A stretch of DNA of 50,266 nucleotides from Paracoccaceae bacterium. Lineage in GTDB: Bacteria > Pseudomonadota > Alphaproteobacteria > Rhodobacterales > Rhodobacteraceae. Below are positions 1-8,011 of the stretch, in pieces. Positions within the stretch are counted from its first letter, which is position 1. Each line of letters starts with the position of its first letter. The notes below the pieces were generated by a model that searched no databases, was not told the origin of the DNA, and was given only the letters and a program-made list of their open reading frames with translations. Made by a program: the position numbers and the translations under genes. The stretch spans positions 1 through 50,266 of the forward strand of contig CANNIA010000028.1 in the NCBI GenBank assembly GCA_947504705.1, written 5' to 3'.

Positions 1-5
1 ACCTA

Positions 6-851
6 GGCTCAGGACTCATTGATCATATCCAGAAGATGACGATGGCAGCGATAGCGATGGCGGACATGAAGGTGTGGGCGCAGCGGTCGTAGCGGGTGTG
101 GATACGCCGCCAATCCTTCAGCTTGCCGAACATGTTCTCGATCTTGTGACGCTTACGGTAGAGCGCCTTGTCATGGGGTATCTGGATTTTCCTGTTTGAT
201 TTCGACGGGATGCAGGCTTCATAATTGCGATCTGCAAGGGCTTCCCGGAACCAGTCGGCATCGTAGCCCTTGTCAGCCAAGAGCGCCTTGGCCGGGGGCA
301 GCGTCGACAGCAGGGCTGCAGCGCCGGTGTAATCGCTGACTTGGCCTGCCGTCAGAAACAGGGTGCGGGGCCGACCTTCTCTGTCGCAGACCGCGTGCAG
401 TTTTGAGTTCAACCCGCCTTTCGTGCGCCCGATAAACCTGGGAAGAGCCCCTTTTTGAGCAGGCTGGCTGCGGTCCGATGCGCCTTCAGATGTGTCGCGT
501 CGATCATGATTTCTTCGGTGTCGCCACCGCCCTTGGCAAGCTCGACGAAGATGCGACCGAACACGCCCATCTCGCTCCACCGGATGAAACGGTTGTAAAT
601 TGTCTTATGAGGCCCGTAGCTTGCGGGAACATCACGCCATCTGAGCCCAGTACGGATCACGAAGATGATGCCGCTGATTACCCTGCGATCATCGACACGT
701 GGCATCCCATGCGACAGCGGAAAGAACGGCGATATTCGCGCCATTTGGTCTTCGGAAAGCAAGAACATTTCGCTCATAGCAGCACCCCCTTGGTGCCGCC
801 AATGAATCAATGAGTTGCCGTGCCCGCAAGCAATTTAATGGGTCCAGAGCC
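6..851 (-). mobile_element. IS5-family insertion sequence (IS427-like group), apparently intact
   Basis: The element is about 846 bp. It is bounded by imperfect inverted repeats: GGCTCAGGACTCATT at the left end and, read from the right end on the minus strand, GGCTCTGGACCCATT. Both ends sit in a CTAG tetranucleotide (3-6 and 851-854), consistent with a duplicated TA target (4-5 and 852-853), which is usual for this group. It carries one transposase in two overlapping frames. Ends, target duplication and the coding region all look undamaged, so the copy is probably recent and may still be active. The exact boundary could be off by one or two bases because the CTAG overlaps the end. Confidence 0.9.
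23..777 (-). CDS. IS5-family DDE transposase, made by frameshift from two overlapping frames
   Basis: The first frame starts at the ATG at 777, behind an AAGGGGG ribosome-binding site, and runs to 409. It encodes the N-terminal DUF4096-type helix-turn-helix part (MSEMFLLSEDQMARISPFFP) and the first catalytic Asp in IMIDATHLKAH. The second frame, open from 580 to 23, carries the rest of the DDE domain: the second Asp in LLADKGYDADWF and the Glu in RHKIENMFGKLKDWRRI. Both frames read through the minus-strand run CTCAAAAAGGGGCTC near 445-460, a typical slippery site, so a fused product of about 250 residues is expected from ribosomal frameshifting. A simple inactivating frameshift is possible but less likely, because this two-frame design is normal in the group. 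Confidence 0.88.
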
Positions 852-1100
852 TAGTCACCCGAAACATTCATTCAAATCATTGTCTTGGGACCGGCCATCC
901 GCTGCATCAGTTGAGAACGTCGGCTCTGGACTGGGACACGATGCGGCGCCTGCGAAGGTTTCTTCGATGCTGCGGTCTGCCTGAATGTCGCTGATTGGCT
1001 CAAAGCAGACGCCGTCAGATGAGGCTGCGTCGACGCGAGGTCACCAGTCTGCCTCAAAGTGGAAACGGGAAGCGACGCGCTGTCACCCCCCGCCCAATGC
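852..1100. other. Intergenic stretch between the IS and the gmaS end, no gene recognised
   Basis: I see no convincing gene here. A minus-strand open frame covering 872-1237 has no family resemblance, runs into the 3' end of gmaS and is probably chance. The stretch ends at the first of the four 72-bp repeat copies. Confidence 0.5.
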
Positions 1101-1172
1101 TTAACATTTCCTAAATGCCCACAGCCAACCCATTGGAATCCCTTGTGGTCCCAAGGCTGTCCCGCGTGGACA
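1101..1172 (+). repeat. 72-bp intergenic element, copy A
   Basis: It starts TTAACATTTCCTAAATGCCC and ends in the near-palindrome TGTCCCGCGTGGACA. It lies 4 bp beyond the gmaS stop codon. Its core AATGCCCACAGCCAA followed by nCCATTGGAA matches copy D (47457-47527) with one mismatch in 25 bases. Copies B (19378-19449) and C (46617-46687) share the order and spacing but are more diverged. Function unknown. Confidence 0.75.
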
Positions 1173-1176
1173 AACT

Positions 1177-2484
1177 TCAGATATCCAGCGTGGTCTGCGT
1201 TTCCCAGGACGAGAAGTGGCCGCAGTAGTCGTTCCACTCCTTATGCTTCAGCTTCAGGAAGGCGGACGAGAATTCGTCCCCCATCATCGACTTCAGCGTC
1301 TTGTCCTTGTCATACTCCCGCAAGGCATCCAGCAGGTTCAACGGCAGCTTCGGCGCACCTTTGACCGTGTGGCCGTGCTGGTACATGTCGATGTCGTACC
1401 GACGCCCCGGATCGGCCTTGGTCCGCACCCCGTCCAGACCCGCCGCCAGAATGACCGCCTGCATGAGGTAAGGGTTCGCCGCGCCATCGGGCAGGCGAAG
1501 CTCGAACCTGCCGGGACCGGGCACGCGAACCATGTGGGTCCGGTTGTTGCCGGTCCAGGTCACCGTGTTCGGCGCCCAGGTCGCCCCCGAGGACGTGCGC
1601 GGCGCGTTGATCCGCTTGTAGCTGTTGACTGTCGGGTTGCAGATCGCCGCCAGAGCGCTGGCGTGCCTCATGATCCCGCCCAGGAAATTGCGGCCTTGAT
1701 CGGACAGGCCCAGTTCCTTGGACTTGTCTGCGAAAGCGTTGGTCTTGCCGTCCAGCGACCAGACCGAGATATGGGCATGGCAGCCCGACCCGGTCAGCCC
1801 CTTGAACGGCTTCGGCATGAACGTCGCCCGCAGCCCGTGCTTTTCGGCCACCGACTTCATCATGAACTTGAAGAAGCTGTGCTTGTCGGCGGTCTGCAGC
1901 ACGTCGTCGTATTTCCAGTTCATCTCGAACTGGCCGGTCGCATCCTCGTGGTCGTTCTGGTAGGCCTCCCAGCCCAGTTCCAGCATGTAATCGCAGACTT
2001 CCGAGATCACGTCATACTGACGCATCACCGCCTGCTGGTCGTAGCAGGGTTTTTCGGCATTGTCGTAGGGGTCGGCAACGCGGTCGCCTTCGGGGGTCAG
2101 CAGGAAAAATTCCGGCTCGACACCGGTCTTGACTCGCAGACCTTCCTTTGCCGCCTCGTCCACCAGTCGCCGCAGCACGTTGCGCGGAGCTTGCGCCACC
2201 GGCTGCTCCTCCATCACGCAGTTGGAAGCAAGCCAGGCGACCTCCTTCTTCCACGGCAGTTGAATGGCCGAGGACGGGTCAGGGACCGCCATCATGTCGG
2301 GATGCGCGGGCGTCAGGTCCAGCCAGGTGGCAAAGCCTGCAAACCCGGCCCCGTCCACTGCCATGTCGTTGATCGCCTGCGTCGGCACCAGTTTTGCGCG
2401 CTGCCCACCGAACAGGTCGGTGTAAGAGACCATGAAATACTTGACGCCCTTTTCCTTGGCCCATTTGGCAAGGTCGTGTCCCAT
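1177..2484 (-). CDS. gmaS: Gamma-glutamylmethylamide synthetase (glutamine synthetase-like, GlnT/type III family)
   Basis: This is a 435-residue member of the glutamine synthetase superfamily. In context it should ligate methylamine to glutamate with ATP, giving gamma-glutamylmethylamide, the first step of the N-methylglutamate pathway in the cytoplasm. Family marks include the N-terminal beta-grasp segment (KYFMVSYTDLFGGQ), NDHEDATGQFEMNW, the GSGCHAHISVW block, and the glutamate/ATP-binding stretch RINAPRTSSGATW followed by RFELRLPDGAANPYL. The start is placed at the ATG at 2484, behind AGGGAG; an upstream ATG at 2559 would overlap the end of mgsC and has no better ribosome-binding site. 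It follows mgsC by 31 bp, so it is the last gene of mgsABC-gmaS. Sequence alone does not separate GmaS from GlnT-type glutamine synthetases. The call rests on the neighbouring mgs and mgd genes. Confidence 0.87.
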   Translation of the reverse strand: MGHDLAKWAKEKGVKYFMVSYTDLFGGQRAKLVPTQAINDMAVDGAGFAGFATWLDLTPAHPDMMAVPDPSSAIQLPWKKEVAWLASNCVMEEQPVAQAPRNVLRRLVDEAAKEGLRVKTGVEPEFFLLTPEGDRVADPYDNAEKPCYDQQAVMRQYDVISEVCDYMLELGWEAYQNDHEDATGQFEMNWKYDDVLQTADKHSFFKFMMKSVAEKHGLRATFMPKPFKGLTGSGCHAHISVWSLDGKTNAFADKSKELGLSDQGRNFLGGIMRHASALAAICNPTVNSYKRINAPRTSSGATWAPNTVTWTGNNRTHMVRVPGPGRFELRLPDGAANPYLMQAVILAAGLDGVRTKADPGRRYDIDMYQHGHTVKGAPKLPLNLLDALREYDKDKTLKSMMGDEFSSAFLKLKHKEWNDYCGHFSSWETQTTLDI

Positions 2485-2515
2485 CGCTTCAACTCCCTGT
2501 TCGTCTTTTTTGTTT

Positions 2516-3844
2516 TCAGAAGCCGCCGTTGCGGCCCGGTATCCAGTTTGTTCCGGCAATCGGCACCCCGGCCATTGCCGCCGCTTCGATCGTCAGCGCG
2601 CACAGATCTTCGGGTTCCAGATTGTGCAGGTGGTTCTTGCCACAGGCCCGCGCGATGGTCTGCGCTTCAAGCGTCATCACCTTGAGGTAGTTTTTCAAGC
2701 GCCGCCCGCCCAGAACCGGGTCAAAGCGCTTGAACAATTCCGGGTCCTGAGTCGTGATCCCGGCCGGGTCGCGGCCTTCGTGCCAGTCGTCATAGGCATC
2801 GGCGGTGGTGCCCAGCTTCTGATACTCCGCCTCGTGGATCGGGTCGTTGTCGCCCAAAGCAATCAGCGCCGCCGTGCCGATGGCAACCGCATCCGCGCCC
2901 AAAGCCATGGCCTTGGCCACGTCGGCCCCGGTGCGGATCCCGCCCGAGACGATCAGCTGCACCTTGCGGTGCATCCCCAGATCCTGCAGCGCCTTAACGG
3001 CCTGTGGAATGCAGGCCAGGATCGGCATGCCGACATGTTCGATGAACACGTCCTGCGTCGCCGCCGTGCCGCCCTGCATGCCGTCCAGCACGACCACATC
3101 TGCGCCCGCCTTCACCGCCAGCGCCGTGTCATAATAGGGCCGCGCGCCACCAATCTTTACATAGATCGGCTTTTCCCAATCGGTGATCTCGCGCAGTTCC
3201 ATGATCTTGATTTCAAGGTCGTCCGGTCCGGTCCAGTCGGGGTGACGGCAGGCCGAGCGTTGGTCGATTCCCTTTGGCAGGTTGCGCATCTTGGCCACGC
3301 GGTCGGAAATTTTCTGCCCCAGAAGCATGCCGCCGCCGCCCGGTTTCGCGCCCTGACCGACAACGACCTCAATCGCATCGCAGCGCCGCAGATCGTCGGG
3401 GTTCATGCCGTAACGGCTGGGCAGGTACTGATAGACCAGCGTCCGCGAATGGCCGCGTTCTTCCTCGGTCATCCCGCCGTCGCCGGTGGTGGTCGAGGTG
3501 CCCGCCGCCGAAGCGCCGCGGCCCAAAGCCTCCTTGGCCGGACCGGACAGCGCGCCAAAGGACATACCCGCGATGGTGACCGGAATCTCCAGATGGATCG
3601 GCTTTTTCGCAAAACGCGTGCCCAGCCAGACATCGGTCGCGCATTTCTCGCGGTAACCTTCCAGCGGGTAGCGGCTGATCGAGGCGCCAAGGAACAGAAG
3701 GTCATCGAAATGCGGCAGGTGCCGCTTGGTGCCGCCGCCCCGGATGTCATAGATGCCGCTGGCCGCAGCACGCCGGATTTCGGCATTGATCGCCGGGGTG
3801 AACGTGGCCGAGAAGCGGGGCGGGGTTTTCGGGAATTCTGTCAT
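2516..3844 (-). CDS. mgsC: N-methylglutamate synthase subunit C (FMN-binding glutamate synthase-like)
   Basis: The 442-residue protein corresponds to the FMN-binding TIM-barrel domain of the glutamate synthase large subunit. Visible marks are IPVTIAGMSFGALSGPAKEAL, TTTGDGGMTEEERGHS, GQGAKPGGGGMLLGQK, and the barrel phosphate/flavin segments VVLDGMQGGTAA and IVSGGIRTGADVAKAMALGADAV. In the N-methylglutamate pathway it forms a complex with MgsA and MgsB that moves the methylamine unit from gamma-glutamylmethylamide to make N-methylglutamate. It lies 9 bp after mgsB and 31 bp before gmaS in one leftward operon. Standing alone it could be called GlxD or a GltB-like protein. The gene order supports MgsC. 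Confidence 0.88.
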   Translation of the reverse strand: MTEFPKTPPRFSATFTPAINAEIRRAAASGIYDIRGGGTKRHLPHFDDLLFLGASISRYPLEGYREKCATDVWLGTRFAKKPIHLEIPVTIAGMSFGALSGPAKEALGRGASAAGTSTTTGDGGMTEEERGHSRTLVYQYLPSRYGMNPDDLRRCDAIEVVVGQGAKPGGGGMLLGQKISDRVAKMRNLPKGIDQRSACRHPDWTGPDDLEIKIMELREITDWEKPIYVKIGGARPYYDTALAVKAGADVVVLDGMQGGTAATQDVFIEHVGMPILACIPQAVKALQDLGMHRKVQLIVSGGIRTGADVAKAMALGADAVAIGTAALIALGDNDPIHEAEYQKLGTTADAYDDWHEGRDPAGITTQDPELFKRFDPVLGGRRLKNYLKVMTLEAQTIARACGKNHLHNLEPEDLCALTIEAAAMAGVPIAGTNWIPGRNGGF

Positions 3845-3853
3845 GTGCCTGCC

Positions 3854-4543
3854 TCAGTACGCCGAAGCGTTGTCGATATTGAAATTGTAAAGCTTGCGGG
3901 CCGAGCCATAGCGGCGGAACTCTTCCGGCTTGGCTTTCCCGTCCGCTTCGCCACGCTTCAGCAAATCCTGCAGCAGTGCGATATGTTCGGGCCGCATCTC
4001 TTTCTCGATGCAGTCGGCACCCAGAGACTTGACCGAACCGCGCACGAAAAGCCGGGCCTCGTACAGACTGTCGCCCAAAGCTTCGCCCGCGTCACCCAGC
4101 ACCACCATGTTCCCGGACTGCGCCATGAAGCAGGACATGTGGCCGATGCTGCCATGCACCACGATATCGATGCCCTTCATCGAAATCCCGCAGCGGCTGG
4201 AGGCATTGCCTTTGATCACCAGCAACCCGCCGCGCCCGGTTGCCCCGGCGTATTGGCTGGCATCGCCGTCAATGATGACCGTGCCCGACATCATGTTTTC
4301 GGCCACACCCGGCCCTGCCGATCCCTTGATGCGGATCGTCGCCTGTTTGTTCATGCCCGCGCAGTAATAGCCCGTGGACCCCCGCACCGTGATATCCACC
4401 GGCGCATCAACCCCGGCGGCAATCGCATGCGCGCCTTTGGGGTTGATGACCTCCCAGGCGGTCATGTTGGTCTGGCCCTTCAGGCCATGCAGCGAGGAGT
4501 TCAAGGCGCGCAGGCCTTCTTTCCCCAGATCAAAGCTCTGCAT
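3854..4543 (-). CDS. mgsB: N-methylglutamate synthase subunit B (GltB C-terminal GXGXG-domain protein)
   Basis: The 229-residue protein matches the third, beta-helix domain of the glutamate synthase large subunit. This domain has repeated G-x-x-G turns, visible as DITVRGSTGYYCAGM, ATIRIKGSAGPGVAENM, GLLVIKGNASSRCG and DIVVHGSIGHMSCFM. It has no known catalytic residues and is taken to be the structural partner of MgsA and MgsC. The ATG at 4543 (MQSFDLGKEGLRALN) lies behind GGGAG and 4 bp after the mgsA stop codon. An upstream in-frame ATG would bury the start in mgsA. Homologues next to glnT-type genes are often named GlxC. Confidence 0.87.
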   Translation of the reverse strand: MQSFDLGKEGLRALNSSLHGLKGQTNMTAWEVINPKGAHAIAAGVDAPVDITVRGSTGYYCAGMNKQATIRIKGSAGPGVAENMMSGTVIIDGDASQYAGATGRGGLLVIKGNASSRCGISMKGIDIVVHGSIGHMSCFMAQSGNMVVLGDAGEALGDSLYEARLFVRGSVKSLGADCIEKEMRPEHIALLQDLLKRGEADGKAKPEEFRRYGSARKLYNFNIDNASAY

Positions 4544-4547
4544 TCTT

Positions 4548-5444
4548 TCAATGCTCCCAGAAATAGACAGTGGCGGGTTCGGGTTCCCAGACGCGGGCAT
4601 CCTCGATCCCCGGCAGGTTGACCAAGGCCCGGTATTCCGACCCGAAGGCGACGTACTGGTCGGTTTCGGCCATCACGGCGGGCTTGCAGGCGATGGGGTC
4701 ACGGACCACGCCAAAGCCGTTCTTGGTGCCGACGACAAAGGTGAAGAACCCGTCCAGATCGGTCAGCGTCGCCTCAAGCGCGTTGCCCAGGGTTTCGCCT
4801 TCCTGCAGCTTGTGGCTGATGAATGCGGCCCCTACTTCGGTGTCGTTCTCGGTCTCAAACGTCATCCCAAGCCGCTTCAGCTCGCGCCGGACGCCGTTGT
4901 GGTTGGAAAGGCTGCCGTTGTGCACAAGGCACTGGTCCGACCCGGTGGAAAACGGATGCGCGCCCATCGTCGTCACCGCCGATTCGGTCGCCATCCGGGT
5001 ATGGCCGATGCCATGGGTGCCCTTCATCTTGGCCACCTCAAAGCGCGCCGCCACGTCCCGCGGCAGGCCGACTTCCTTGAAGATCTCGATGCAGTCGCCC
5101 GCGCTCATAACCTTCACGTTCGGACGCAGGTGCGACAGGGCGGACCGAGCAGCCTCCATCTGGCCCAAGGGGACTTCCAGCACGGCATGGGTCGACTTGA
5201 CCAGCATCACGACCGGCTGGCCGATGGCATGGTGCAGGTCGCCATCCAGGTCCTTGAAATCCTGTCCGGGATTGGCCGACTGCACGGTGATCTTGCCCAG
5301 ACCATCCTTTGCCCCGGAATAGATCGCGATGCCCGCAGAATCGGGGCCGCGGTCGGTCATGGTGATCAGCATGTCCGTCAACATGGCCCCAAGCATTGGC
5401 TCAAGCTTCGGGTCCTTCAGGAACAGCCCAACGATGCCGCACAT
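4548..5444 (-). CDS. mgsA: N-methylglutamate synthase subunit A (class II glutamine amidotransferase)
   Basis: The 298-residue protein is a class II (Ntn-type) amidotransferase. Cys2 directly after the start Met (MCGIVGLFLKD) is the nucleophile. The conserved DRGPDSAG, GHTRMATESAVT and LVHNGSLSNHNGVRREL segments follow. In the complex it should hydrolyse the gamma-glutamyl amide and channel the released amine to MgsC. It is the first gene of mgsABC-gmaS, with a good AGGAG site just upstream of the ATG at 5444. Its promoter lies in the 243-bp divergent region shared with the permease operon. MgsA, MgsB and MgsC together reproduce, as three genes, the domains that are fused in glutamate synthase. 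Confidence 0.88.
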   Translation of the reverse strand: MCGIVGLFLKDPKLEPMLGAMLTDMLITMTDRGPDSAGIAIYSGAKDGLGKITVQSANPGQDFKDLDGDLHHAIGQPVVMLVKSTHAVLEVPLGQMEAARSALSHLRPNVKVMSAGDCIEIFKEVGLPRDVAARFEVAKMKGTHGIGHTRMATESAVTTMGAHPFSTGSDQCLVHNGSLSNHNGVRRELKRLGMTFETENDTEVGAAFISHKLQEGETLGNALEATLTDLDGFFTFVVGTKNGFGVVRDPIACKPAVMAETDQYVAFGSEYRALVNLPGIEDARVWEPEPATVYFWEH

Positions 5445-5524
5445 GGATTCGTCTCCTTCGACTGGTTGCTTTCACGCTAGCACCGTCATTCGCGCCTATC
5501 AACTGCTAAGAAACTTTTTTCACT

Positions 5525-5626
5525 TGTCGGGAAAACTGCGGCCAAAACCCACGTCCGCTTCGGTTTTTCTTGACAGAATGTCGCAGATAGCTTTCCCTTG
5601 GGAAAACTTTTTTGCCGCATAGGGAA
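5525..5626. promoter_or_regulatory. Divergent control region with TTTCCC/GGGAAA operator candidates
   Basis: Between mgsA and the permease operon there are repeated GGGAAA-type sites: TGTCGGGAAAA at 5525-5535, the near-palindrome TTTCCCTTGGGAAA at 5592-5605, and AGGGAAA at about 5620-5626. A TTGACA hexamer lies at 5570-5575, so the palindrome would overlap the -10 region of a rightward promoter. The minus-strand reading of the first site, TTTTCCCGACA, resembles TTTCCCTGACA in front of the XRE-cupin gene (9684-9694). Binding of that regulator to these sites is inference. Confidence 0.5.
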
Positions 5627-5687
5627 ATGACGTCAGGGCCACGTCGCGCGGGAAAGAAGAGACCCAGTGCCCAAGGGGAGGGAACTC

Positions 5688-5975
5688 GTGGCGGACCTTA
5701 GTCAACGGATTGAGGCGATGCACAAACGCGACGTGCAAGTGGCATGGGCGTTCGTGGTCGGCCTTTGGTGTGCGATTATCTTTGTGGCCTATGCGACCTG
5801 GGACCTTGCCCCGAACGGGCAAGCCCGGATCTTGCTCATGATCGCAGGGGCCATCGTCCTTTTGTTCAACACCGCCGCCATCCTCGCGATGCTGCGGCAC
5901 TACCGCGAGGATCGCGACTTCATGTATGGCCTCGATATCAAGTTCAGTGACGAAGCCAAGGGGAGGAAGGGCTGA
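5688..5975 (+). CDS. Small two-helix membrane protein, first gene of the permease operon
   Basis: The predicted 95-residue protein has two hydrophobic helices (about VAWAFVVGLWCAIIFVAYA and ILLMIAGAIVLLFNTAAILA), with charged ends and a cytoplasmic-looking C-terminal tail rich in Asp, Glu and Lys. The start is placed at the GTG at 5688, six bases after GGGGAGGG. Another GTG at 5667 would extend it by seven residues but lacks a ribosome-binding site. It is separated by one base from the next small membrane gene and belongs to a four-gene operon ending in an APC permease. I do not recognise a named family. From context it may be an accessory subunit of the transporter. Confidence 0.75.
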   Translation: MADLSQRIEAMHKRDVQVAWAFVVGLWCAIIFVAYATWDLAPNGQARILLMIAGAIVLLFNTAAILAMLRHYREDRDFMYGLDIKFSDEAKGRKG

Positions 5976-5976
5976 T

Positions 5977-6354
5977 ATGGCACATTACGTTGCTCCGAAA
6001 CAAGGCAAGGCCAGTCAGCTGATTGACGTGATCGTGCTGGTGGTCCTGACCCTGGGCGCCCTGTTCGTTCCGCTCAAGCTTGGGTTGGCCGGTGCGGCAA
6101 AGGCGGTCGAAACACCGGTCACCGACCCCACTTGGGAGGCCCTGGGCCAGACCCCAGTGCAAGCCGCGCAATACGAAGCACTGGGTTACACCCCCGCAAG
6201 CGCACATGACCTGATCCTGGCGCGTTTCGACTATTCTTTCTCGGTCGGCGCGCTTGTGGCGATGGTTGCGATCATCGTCCTTTACTACGTCCTGGTCCTG
6301 CGGTTTTCCGATGTGGAATACCGCGAGGTCATTTCCGAAAAATTCGGCAAATAG
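5977..6354 (+). CDS. Small two-helix membrane protein, second gene of the permease operon
   Basis: This is a 125-residue protein with two transmembrane helices (about LIDVIVLVVLTLGALFVPL and VGALVAMVAIIVLYYVLVL). A polar loop of roughly 55 residues between them, most likely periplasmic, contains two similar motifs, TWEALGQTP and QYEALGYTP. The ATG at 5977 follows GGGGAGGAAGG and lies one base after the preceding stop. The gene is 9 bp upstream of a third, still smaller membrane gene. No named family is recognised. Tight coupling to the permease suggests a dedicated accessory protein. Confidence 0.78.
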   Translation: MAHYVAPKQGKASQLIDVIVLVVLTLGALFVPLKLGLAGAAKAVETPVTDPTWEALGQTPVQAAQYEALGYTPASAHDLILARFDYSFSVGALVAMVAIIVLYYVLVLRFSDVEYREVISEKFGK

Positions 6355-6363
6355 GAGGCCGCG

Positions 6364-6537
6364 ATGGAACTGTGGAACTATCTTGAATACGCGGCCTGGG
6401 GGCTTTCCGCCCTGTTTGGCCTGCTCATGCTGGTCGACTGGTTAAAGACTGACAGCACCTATTCCGAAGACGTCCTGACCTCATCGCGCGAAGGCGAGCT
6501 TGAGGCGATGGCCGAAGAGCACAAGGTGAAATCATGA
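6364..6537 (+). CDS. 57-residue single-helix membrane protein coupled to the permease
   Basis: This short gene encodes MELWNYLEYAAWGLSALFGL followed by the end of the helix and an acidic tail ending in EEHKVKS. One transmembrane helix spans about residues 10-25. It lies 9 bp after the preceding gene, with AGGAGG just before the ATG. Its stop overlaps the permease start (ATGA at 6534-6537), the usual sign of translational coupling. It is too short for most automated callers, yet its position in a tight operon makes it real. Function unknown; probably a transporter accessory peptide. Confidence 0.75.
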   Translation: MELWNYLEYAAWGLSALFGLLMLVDWLKTDSTYSEDVLTSSREGELEAMAEEHKVKS

Positions 6538-7970
6538 GCGACGTGGACATCACCTCGAAAACCATGGACGGCATGGGGCCACATGGCACCAAGGTCGGCC
6601 TGCTGCGCGTTCTCGGCCCGGCCCACGTCTGGGCGCTTGGCGTGGGCATCGTTCTGGTTGGCGAATACATGGGCTGGAACTTTGCCGTCGGCAAGGGTGG
6701 GGCCTATGCAGCCCTGATCGCCTGCTGGTTTGCCGGCATCCTTTACACCTGCGTCGCGATGATCGATAGCGAGGTCACCTCGACCGTCGCTTCGGCCGGG
6801 GGTCAGTATACCCAGGCCAAGCACATCATCGGCCCGCTGATGGCCTTCAACGTCGGCCTCTACCTTGTCTTCGCCTATACGATGCTTGAGGCGGCGAATG
6901 CGATCACCGCAGGCTATCTCTTCTCGGTCGTGGCCACGATGTCCGGACATGAGGCGGCGCTGGATCAGCAACCCTTCATCATCCTGGTCATCATGTTCCT
7001 GGCATGGTTGAACTATCGGGGCGTGCTGGCAACGCTGACCTTCAACCTCGTGATCACCGCCATCGCCTTCGTCGCAATCCTGGTGCTGTTCGTGTCCACC
7101 TCCGGCATCCTTGGCGGCGGGATCATGCAGCATGCGGCGCTTTTTGAAGGCCACGAGATGCCCTATGGCTGGATCGGCGTTCTCGCCTCCATGCACTTTG
7201 GCCTTTGGTACTATCTTGGCATCGAAGGAACCACCCAGGCGGCCGAAGAAGTCCGCTCCCCCGCCCGCGCACTCCCCTTTGGTACGCTGGCAGGGATCAT
7301 GACCCTTCTCATCGCCGCGACACTGACCTGGTACATCTGCACTGGCGTTTTGCCCTATGAATTCCTAGGCGACGGCGTCAATGGGTCGGTGGCCCCGCTG
7401 TTCGACACCGCGCGGCTTTCGGGATCCATGGGCCTTGTCTGGCTTCTGGGCTTCGGCACGCTTTTTGCCACCCTTGCCTCGGCAAACGGCTGCATCAACG
7501 ACGCCTCGCGGGCCTGGTTCGCCATGGGCCGCGACAAGTATTTGCCCGGTTGGTTCGGCGCGGTTCACCCGAAGTATCGCACCCCCTACCGGTCGATCGT
7601 GTTCCTGGTGCCGATCGCGCTGATCTTCGCGCTCAAAGCTCCCTTGGATCAGGTGATCACCTTCTCGATCCTCTCGGGGCTTCTGGGCTATACGTTCATG
7701 CCGCTGAACATCATCATGTTCCGCAAGAAGTGGCCGCTGAACTCGATCAAACGCGGCTATGAACATCCGTTCCACCCGCTGCCTGCGGTCACGTTGCTGG
7801 CGCTTTGCGCGATCACTTTCTTCGCGGTGTTCCTGGGCTATGGAACCCAGCTTGTCGCGATGATCGGCTTTTACATCGTGGTGTCACTGTGGTTCCACTT
7901 CTGGCGCTATCGCTTTGTGAACCGGGGCGCGCAGTTCACCATGCCCTGGCCGAAACCCAAGGGCTATTAA
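6534..7970 (+). CDS. APC-superfamily amino acid/amine permease of the methylamine locus
   Basis: The 478-residue inner-membrane protein has about 12 hydrophobic segments and the organisation of the amino acid-polyamine-organocation superfamily. It has an N-terminal helix region rich in Gly (GPAHVWALGVGIVLVGEYMGWN), a conserved GIEGTTQAAEEVRSPARALP segment after helix 6, and ANGCINDASRAWFAMGRDKYLPGWF after helix 8. It resembles ethanolamine/amino-acid permeases of the family. It is the last gene of a four-gene operon that starts with three small membrane proteins. Lying between mgs-gmaS and mgd, it probably imports a pathway substrate such as methylamine or an N-methylated amino acid. The substrate is inferred from position only. 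A GGCCCGCCC/GGGCGGGCC hairpin follows the stop. Confidence 0.85.
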   Translation: MSDVDITSKTMDGMGPHGTKVGLLRVLGPAHVWALGVGIVLVGEYMGWNFAVGKGGAYAALIACWFAGILYTCVAMIDSEVTSTVASAGGQYTQAKHIIGPLMAFNVGLYLVFAYTMLEAANAITAGYLFSVVATMSGHEAALDQQPFIILVIMFLAWLNYRGVLATLTFNLVITAIAFVAILVLFVSTSGILGGGIMQHAALFEGHEMPYGWIGVLASMHFGLWYYLGIEGTTQAAEEVRSPARALPFGTLAGIMTLLIAATLTWYICTGVLPYEFLGDGVNGSVAPLFDTARLSGSMGLVWLLGFGTLFATLASANGCINDASRAWFAMGRDKYLPGWFGAVHPKYRTPYRSIVFLVPIALIFALKAPLDQVITFSILSGLLGYTFMPLNIIMFRKKWPLNSIKRGYEHPFHPLPAVTLLALCAITFFAVFLGYGTQLVAMIGFYIVVSLWFHFWRYRFVNRGAQFTMPWPKPKGY

Positions 7971-7977
7971 GGCAAGC

Positions 7978-8003
7978 GGCCCGCCCTGTAAAAGGGGCGG
8001 GCC
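7978..8003 (+). terminator. GC-rich hairpin after the permease gene
   Basis: GGCCCGCCC and GGGCGGGCC are separated by a short A-rich loop directly after the permease stop. There is no clear T-run, so it may only attenuate, leaving some read-through to the two genes that follow. Confidence 0.5.
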
Positions 8004-8011
8004 ATTTCACC

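Noticed and set aside
872-1237. Leftward open frame of 121 codons beyond gmaS
   Set aside because: It overlaps the gmaS 3' end and the repeat, has no ribosome-binding site and no family resemblance.
1216-2685. Long rightward open frame (489 codons) opposite gmaS
   Set aside because: The minus-strand gene is a clear glutamine synthetase relative; the antisense frame has no recognisable family and is an effect of high GC.
2432-4621. 729-codon rightward open frame opposite mgsC and mgsB
   Set aside because: It spans two well-identified genes on the other strand and is low-complexity, Arg/Gln/His-rich, as expected of an antisense frame in GC-rich DNA.
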